From the NCBI RefSeq assembly GCF_014646575.1, contig NZ_BMNN01000004.1, positions 124,001 through 188,000 of the forward strand: a stretch of 64,000 bases of DNA, in the 5' to 3' direction. This document shows, in pieces, positions 60,143 through 64,000 of this stretch; position 1 is the first letter of the stretch, and each line of letters begins with the position of its first letter. Position numbers and translations under genes: made by a program. Source of the stretch: Halopseudomonas pertucinogena. GTDB lineage: Bacteria; Pseudomonadota; Gammaproteobacteria; Pseudomonadales; Pseudomonadaceae. The notes beneath the pieces were generated by a model that did not search any database, was not told the DNA's origin, and worked only from the letters and a program-made list of their open reading frames with translations.

Positions 60143-60597
60143 TGATGTGGCGATGGATAAGCGCCGTCATGCTTGTGCTGCTGTGCAGCAGCGTATCTGC
60201 TCAGGAGCGGATACAGGCCAGGCTGGGCGGGCACGGATTCGAACTGGAACTGGTTAGAGAGCCGGAAGACCGTCGCAAGGGCCTGATGGGGCGGGAACAG
60301 TTGGCCCCGGACACGGGCATGCTGTTCGATTTTCCCGCGGGGACCACCCCGTCGATCTGGATGCGCAACATGCATATACCGCTGGATCTGCTCTTCGTCG
60401 ACGGGCTGGGGACGCTGGTCGATGTGTTTACCGAGGTGCCCCCCTGCACGGGCCAGCCCTGCGAGATCTACCAGGCAAGCCAGCCGCTGCGGTTCGTGAT
60501 CGAGGTACCTGCCGGGACCGTGCAACGGCTGGGCCTGGCGCCCGGGGACAGAATCGATCTCAGCGGCTATCAGCTGAGGCCGGCGCCGCCCCTCTGA
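60142..60597 (+). CDS. secreted DUF192 protein
   Basis: A 151-residue exported protein: signal peptide MMWRWISAVMLVLLCSSVSA, then one DUF192 domain with RKGLMGREQLAPDTGMLFDF and IWMRNMHIPLDLLFVD, a small beta-barrel family of unknown function. It starts one base before the end of the PilZ gene (TAATG). Its 3' end overlaps the convergent gene at 60560 by 38 bp. Two Cys (in PPCTGQPC) could form a disulfide. Confidence 0.85.
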   Translation: MMWRWISAVMLVLLCSSVSAQERIQARLGGHGFELELVREPEDRRKGLMGREQLAPDTGMLFDFPAGTTPSIWMRNMHIPLDLLFVDGLGTLVDVFTEVPPCTGQPCEIYQASQPLRFVIEVPAGTVQRLGLAPGDRIDLSGYQLRPAPPL

Positions 60598-60955
60598 ACG
60601 GGGGCGACTGCCAGCTGCCATCACTGAACTGTTCGCAATAGGCCTTCAGTACCGGGCCGTCATCCGGTTCGCTGTAATAATGGATCGATTGCCGGTAGGC
60701 CACCCCCTCGCTCCGTGCATCGGCACAGATGCCGTAGGCCCCTTCCGGACAGTTGTCCATGAAGCTCACCTCGAAACTGCGATCGGCAATCTGCGGTTGG
60801 CAGAAACTGTCTCTGAACAGCTGCGGCGGGATACTGATGTTCTGCTGGCACATGCGGATGGGCAGTTGATCGTCATCGGACTCGATCAGGCAGGCGTCGG
60901 CCAGCGCCGGGCTGGCAAAACCAAACAGTATGGAGGCAATCAGCAAACGCAGCAT
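60560..60955 (-). CDS. secreted six-cysteine protein of unknown function
   Basis: A 131-residue protein not recognised. It has a signal peptide (MLRLLIASILFGFASPALA) and a mature part with six cysteines (22, 36, 52, 69, 77, 107), which could form three disulfides in the periplasm. It is acidic, with no catalytic motif seen. The 3' end overlaps the DUF192 gene on the other strand by 38 bp. Confidence 0.7.
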   Translation of the reverse strand: MLRLLIASILFGFASPALADACLIESDDDQLPIRMCQQNISIPPQLFRDSFCQPQIADRSFEVSFMDNCPEGAYGICADARSEGVAYRQSIHYYSEPDDGPVLKAYCEQFSDGSWQSPPFRGAAPASADSR

Positions 60956-61018
60956 CAGACAGGATTCCCAAGGGTCATGCTGGCCACCTTAATTGTGCCG
61001 ATTGCGCTATGCAAGGGA

Positions 61019-61034
61019 TGTTCCACGTGAAACG
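61019..61034. promoter_or_regulatory. parS: parS-like site 3
   Basis: TGTTCCACGTGAAACG matches the general consensus TGTTNCACGTGAAACA at 15 of 16 positions. It is in the 88-bp gap before the DUF3301 stop, about 21.5 kb from oriC and in non-coding DNA. Confidence 0.65.
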
Positions 61035-61043
61035 AAGCGGGAG

Positions 61044-61412
61044 TCACAACAGACGCAGATGGGACACGGTGTCCGGGCCATCAGGGCCGTCACCGGGAAA
61101 GGGATGGGGCGCAAGCTCGACCCTGACCAGCGTCTGGCCATGCAGCTCGACGAAGCCGGGATAACGGCGTTCACCGGTAACGGTGAATTCGAAGGCGTAG
61201 CGGCGACTGATGCCGGGGCGGCCGTAACGCCCGCGTCCGGGCCGGATGCGGCTGAGCGCCACGCTTTCATCCAGCAGCTGTACGCCCGCCCGACTGCAAT
61301 GCTGGCGGGCCATGTGCAGCGCCCGGTCGTGCAGGCCCATGGCGCGCCATATCCATGCACCCAGGGCAGCGGCCAGGATGATCAGCGCCATGTGTTCTAG
61401 TTCAAACACCAC
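61044..61412 (-). CDS. DUF3301 membrane-anchored protein
   Basis: A 122-residue protein with one N-terminal membrane segment (ALIILAAALGAWIWRAMGL) and a soluble part containing CSRAGVQLLDESVALSRIRPGR and RRYAFEFTVTGERRYPG, the DUF3301 pattern. Function unknown. GTG 61412 is chosen because GGAGGTGA sits 6 nt upstream; it overlaps the end of trmO by 11 bp. Confidence 0.82.
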   Translation of the reverse strand: MVFELEHMALIILAAALGAWIWRAMGLHDRALHMARQHCSRAGVQLLDESVALSRIRPGRGRYGRPGISRRYAFEFTVTGERRYPGFVELHGQTLVRVELAPHPFPGDGPDGPDTVSHLRLL

Positions 61413-62100
61413 GGTATCTCACCTCCATTACCCGGATGCAATCTCGCTCCGGATAATGCCAGCATACATCCACGTCCCAGAATTGCACGGCATACCGGCG
61501 CTCGGGGGGCGGCTGCTGATAGGCCGGCTTGGGATCCTGCGCCAGACACTGCTGGATCAGTTCGACCAGCGGCTGGCCGAGGCGCTGCGCGTGAGTCCGG
61601 GCCTGGATCAGCGCCTGGTCATCCCAGACCACCGGGAGCAGCGCGGGCGGCGCATCCGCCAGGGCGTTGCTGGCCTCGGCGACGGCATCGGCATAGGGAA
61701 CATAGGGTTTGATGTCGAGCACGGGGGTGCCATCGAGCAGATCGATGCCGGAAATGTGCAGGCGACCGGGCTCGACGCGATCGAGCCGCACCACCGACTG
61801 CCCGATCGGGTTGGGGCGATGGGTGGCCCGGCTGGCGAATACGCCTATGCGGCGGTTGCCGCCCAGCCGGGGCGGACGCACCCGCAGGTGATCGGGTCCG
61901 CTGGCGGCGGCATGGAACACGAACAGCAACCACAGGTGGCTGACACTCTCGAGACCTTCCACCGCTTCGGCGCGGTCATAGGGAGGGTACAGCTCGACGG
62001 TGCCCCGGGCTGCCGGTGCCAGACTGGGCTGGCGGGGAATGGCAAACTTCTCGGCGAAGCCGGAATGTACCACGCCGATGGGGTCGAAACTGAAGGACAT
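61402..62100 (-). CDS. trmO: tRNA (N6-threonylcarbamoyladenosine-37 N6)-methyltransferase
   Basis: A 232-residue TrmO (YaeB/TsaA) protein that methylates t6A37 to m6t6A37 on tRNA-Thr. The characteristic SAM-binding barrel motif is RATHRPNPIGQS, with FDPIGVVHSGFAEKF at the start and LDIKPYVPYAD later. Starts with ATG overlapping the hydrolase stop by one base. It uses the t6A made with TsaC, encoded at 10270. Confidence 0.93.
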   Translation of the reverse strand: MSFSFDPIGVVHSGFAEKFAIPRQPSLAPAARGTVELYPPYDRAEAVEGLESVSHLWLLFVFHAAASGPDHLRVRPPRLGGNRRIGVFASRATHRPNPIGQSVVRLDRVEPGRLHISGIDLLDGTPVLDIKPYVPYADAVAEASNALADAPPALLPVVWDDQALIQARTHAQRLGQPLVELIQQCLAQDPKPAYQQPPPERRYAVQFWDVDVCWHYPERDCIRVMEVRYRGV

Positions 62101-63035
62101 CAGGGGTTCCGTAGTAACGGTGGTATCGACTGCGGGTTATCCAGCAGCACGAAATGGCTGCCGTCAGCCACTTCGATGATCTGCAGGTTCTCCGCCTGCC
62201 GCGCGCTTTCCAGCATGGCGCCGCTGTGCAGGATGCGATCCCGCTCGGGGACCAGTATCGCACCCCGCTGAACGTGGAGATAGATATCGGTTCCGGTGGT
62301 CTCCATCCAGTTCAGCAGATCCCGCAGGTTGCTCATCATCAAGCGGCTGCTGGCCGGGTTGAACGGCATGGCCATGATCAGCTCGCGCTTTTCGCCCTTC
62401 TTCAGCGGCCCCCAGATCGGCCGGGAGAACACGGCGTCCGGCCTGCCCTGCCATAGTAGATGAACCAGCGGAAGGAACCAACGGGCGATCGCCGGTTGAG
62501 GCTTCCATGGCCGCCCCTGGGGCAACGCGGGGGCCTCCAGCAGCACCTCGACGGTGCTGAACAGATCCGGGCGCTGGCGTGCCGCCTCCAGTACCACCGC
62601 ACCGCCACGGGAATGGCCATGTACCTGCAGGCTGCGAGTGGAGGGCAGATGCTCCAGCGCGAGATTGACCAGTTCGGCATCGGCGGCGATGGTGCCGGGC
62701 CGGTGGTGGTTGCCGGTCGCCCACGGGGCATTGCAGGTTTTGCTAGGGTGAAAGGGCAGTTGATAGCCGGTGGCGACCAGCATGATCAGCTCGATCCGCG
62801 GGTCATCGTAGAAGCGCGCGAAATACAGCGGGCTCTCCAGAAAGCCATGCATCACCACGACCGTGGCTTCGGCCTCATGCTCGGCGTGGCGGTGGACGAT
62901 CCAGCCACCGTTGACCGGATAGAAGTCCGCATCCATGGACTGCCGGGGCGGTGAAGGCACCTGGCGAACCAGAAGCCATCGATAGGTACCGACCAGCGCA
63001 AGCGCCGTCAGTGTCAGCCAGATATATACCGCCAT
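62100..63035 (-). CDS. membrane-anchored alpha/beta hydrolase
   Basis: A 311-residue protein with an N-terminal membrane anchor (about 4-23) and an alpha/beta hydrolase fold: oxyanion segment VVVMHGFLES, nucleophile Ser142 in VHGHSRGG, and a late DGSHF histidine. Probably a lipase or esterase acting near the membrane; substrate unknown. It is first of a coupled trio with trmO and the DUF3301 gene. Confidence 0.85.
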   Translation of the reverse strand: MAVYIWLTLTALALVGTYRWLLVRQVPSPPRQSMDADFYPVNGGWIVHRHAEHEAEATVVVMHGFLESPLYFARFYDDPRIELIMLVATGYQLPFHPSKTCNAPWATGNHHRPGTIAADAELVNLALEHLPSTRSLQVHGHSRGGAVVLEAARQRPDLFSTVEVLLEAPALPQGRPWKPQPAIARWFLPLVHLLWQGRPDAVFSRPIWGPLKKGEKRELIMAMPFNPASSRLMMSNLRDLLNWMETTGTDIYLHVQRGAILVPERDRILHSGAMLESARQAENLQIIEVADGSHFVLLDNPQSIPPLLRNP

Positions 63036-63151
63036 TATGCCTCCGCTGCATGGGTATCGTGTAACTGCTGCCTTGCGTGAGGGTCAGATCTTAGCGTAAC
63101 GCCCGTCGTAGAGCGCTCACCCGTGTGGGCGACTGGTCTGCGGCGCCGGGA

Positions 63152-63673
63152 TTACAGATCCACGCGCTCGGCGCGCAGCCGGTAACTGGCATCGGCCAGC
63201 TCGTTGCTGGTCTGGTCAACCAGCAACAGACCGGTCAGCCACATGGGCTGATAGATGTCTTCGATGGCGATGCCGCGGGGGTAGTCCACCAGGATGATCT
63301 GGTTGGGTGGTGGGGGCGGAACGTGGATGCAGGCGCCCGGCCAGGGCACCAGGAAGAAACTGATGTAGCGGCCGTGTTCATCGGTCTCCAGCGGTACCGG
63401 ATAGCCGCCGATCTGCACCTGACGATCATGCATCTCGGCTACCACGCGGGTCGAGTACATGACCTCGGGCAGCTCACGGTCATCGTTGCGCAGATTGCTG
63501 GTGAAGTCGCCGGGAGCTTCCTCGCCCCAGTCATGGCCGATTTCCGGCATGTCCAGCATGGCCTGATAATCTTCCTCGGGCAGCAGGTCGAGCCAGTCCA
63601 CTTCCTGTGGCGCGGCGTGACCTGGTGCAATGAGACAGCAGGTCAAGGCCAGGGCGAGCAGACAACGCAGCAT
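63152..63673 (-). CDS. secreted DUF3299 protein
   Basis: A 173-residue exported protein with signal peptide MLRCLLALALTCCLIAPGHA. The mature part has the DUF3299 hallmark FLVPWPGACIHVPPPPPNQII, preceded by VQIGGYPVPLE. Function unknown; family members are periplasmic. It lies 12 bp after purK, read in the same direction. Confidence 0.87.
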   Translation of the reverse strand: MLRCLLALALTCCLIAPGHAAPQEVDWLDLLPEEDYQAMLDMPEIGHDWGEEAPGDFTSNLRNDDRELPEVMYSTRVVAEMHDRQVQIGGYPVPLETDEHGRYISFFLVPWPGACIHVPPPPPNQIILVDYPRGIAIEDIYQPMWLTGLLLVDQTSNELADASYRLRAERVDL

Positions 63674-63685
63674 CGGCTTCTCCGC

Positions 63686-64000
63686 TCAGTCGATCAGCGC
63701 CTGGACGGCGGCGATACCGGCCCGCAGTCGGGCAGGATCGGCAGAGCGCAGCGTCGCATGGCCTACCTTGCGCCCCGGCTTGAAGGCCTTGCCGTAATGG
63801 TGTGGATGGCAGTCGGCAATGGCGGTCAGTCGGGCCATGGCCGGGACTTCGCCGATGAAGTTGACCATGGCACTTTCACCGATCTTGCCGGTGGCGCCCA
63901 GCGGCAGCCCGGTGATCGCCCGCAGATGGTTCTCGAACTGGCTGCATCCGGCACCCTCGATGGTCCAGTGCCCGGAATTGTGGACCCGGGGCGCGATCTC
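63686..64000 (-). CDS. purK: N5-carboxyaminoimidazole ribonucleotide synthase PurK (5' part outside window)
   Basis: The last 104 codons of a frame that enters from the right edge. It reads EIAPRVHNSGHWT, the ATP-grasp signature of PurK, then GATGKIGESAMVNFIGEVP and ends HYGKAFKPGRKVGHATL plus a short tail, the standard PurK C-terminus. It makes N5-CAIR in purine synthesis. The N-terminal two thirds is outside the window. Confidence 0.93.
   Translation of the reverse strand, partial: EIAPRVHNSGHWTIEGAGCSQFENHLRAITGLPLGATGKIGESAMVNFIGEVPAMARLTAIADCHPHHYGKAFKPGRKVGHATLRSADPARLRAGIAAVQALID

Overview
This window is the replication-origin region of a high-GC gammaproteobacterium, almost certainly a member of the Pseudomonadaceae. 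The block aroE-hemF-tsaC-dprA-LysM-def-fmt-rsmB-trkA, then PilZ-lpxL, tag, glyQS-gmhB-plsC, gyrB-recF-dnaN-dnaA, oriC, rpmH-rnpA-yidD-yidC-mnmE, mnmG-rsmG-parA-parB, atpIBEFHAGDC and glmU is the arrangement known around oriC in Pseudomonas. The species is not resolved; some protein details suggest a marine or Halopseudomonas-like relative, but that is only a guess. No rRNA, tRNA, CRISPR array, insertion sequence or prophage was recognised.

Layout. 1-2.6 kb: polyamine and D-alanine catabolism genes (PauB-like oxidase, alanine racemase, PauR-like regulator). 2.6-8.5 kb: envelope and stress genes (DUF4136 lipoprotein, triple-BON protein, DUF1328 protein), a b561/c' cytochrome pair, a SulP transporter and an SDR. 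8.5-19 kb: core housekeeping genes plus the TrkAH potassium system. 19-24.2 kb: a leftward run of PilZ protein, lipid A acyltransferase, a complete TAXI-type TRAP transporter with its DUF1850 partner, and 3-methyladenine glycosylase. 24.3-30.1 kb: ppnN and glyQ-glyS-gmhB-plsC. 30.1-32.9 kb: an overlapping arsRCHB arsenic-resistance operon sitting between plsC and gyrB. 33-39.2 kb: gyrB-recF-dnaN-dnaA, all leftward.

The origin (39.2-39.8 kb) carries several DnaA boxes and an AT-rich stretch. A second cluster of DnaA boxes with its own AT-rich stretch lies upstream of mnmG (44.5-44.8 kb). Rightward from the origin come ribosomal L34, RNase P protein, membrane insertase, tRNA-modification GTPase, the mnmG-rsmG-parAB segment, the full ATP synthase operon and glmU. 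Two perfect parS palindromes lie inside recF and a 15/16 match to the broader consensus lies at 61.0 kb, so the window contains the whole ParABS segregation system. 58-64 kb: a cyclopropane-fatty-acid synthase broken by one extra G in an 8-G run, a YcgR-like flagellar brake protein, small secreted proteins, trmO, an alpha/beta hydrolase, a DUF3299 protein and the 3' end of purK.

Most notable observations: (i) in the atp operon, stable hairpins follow exactly the three genes for the most abundant subunits (atpE, atpA, atpD); (ii) there are two DnaA-box clusters 5 kb apart; (iii) both parS sites in recF are read as the peptide FHVEH; (iv) cfa carries a homopolymer frameshift just upstream of a translationally coupled PilZ gene. 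I did not find a convincing new defence or mobile system here; the window is mainly core genome with a few accessory insertions.
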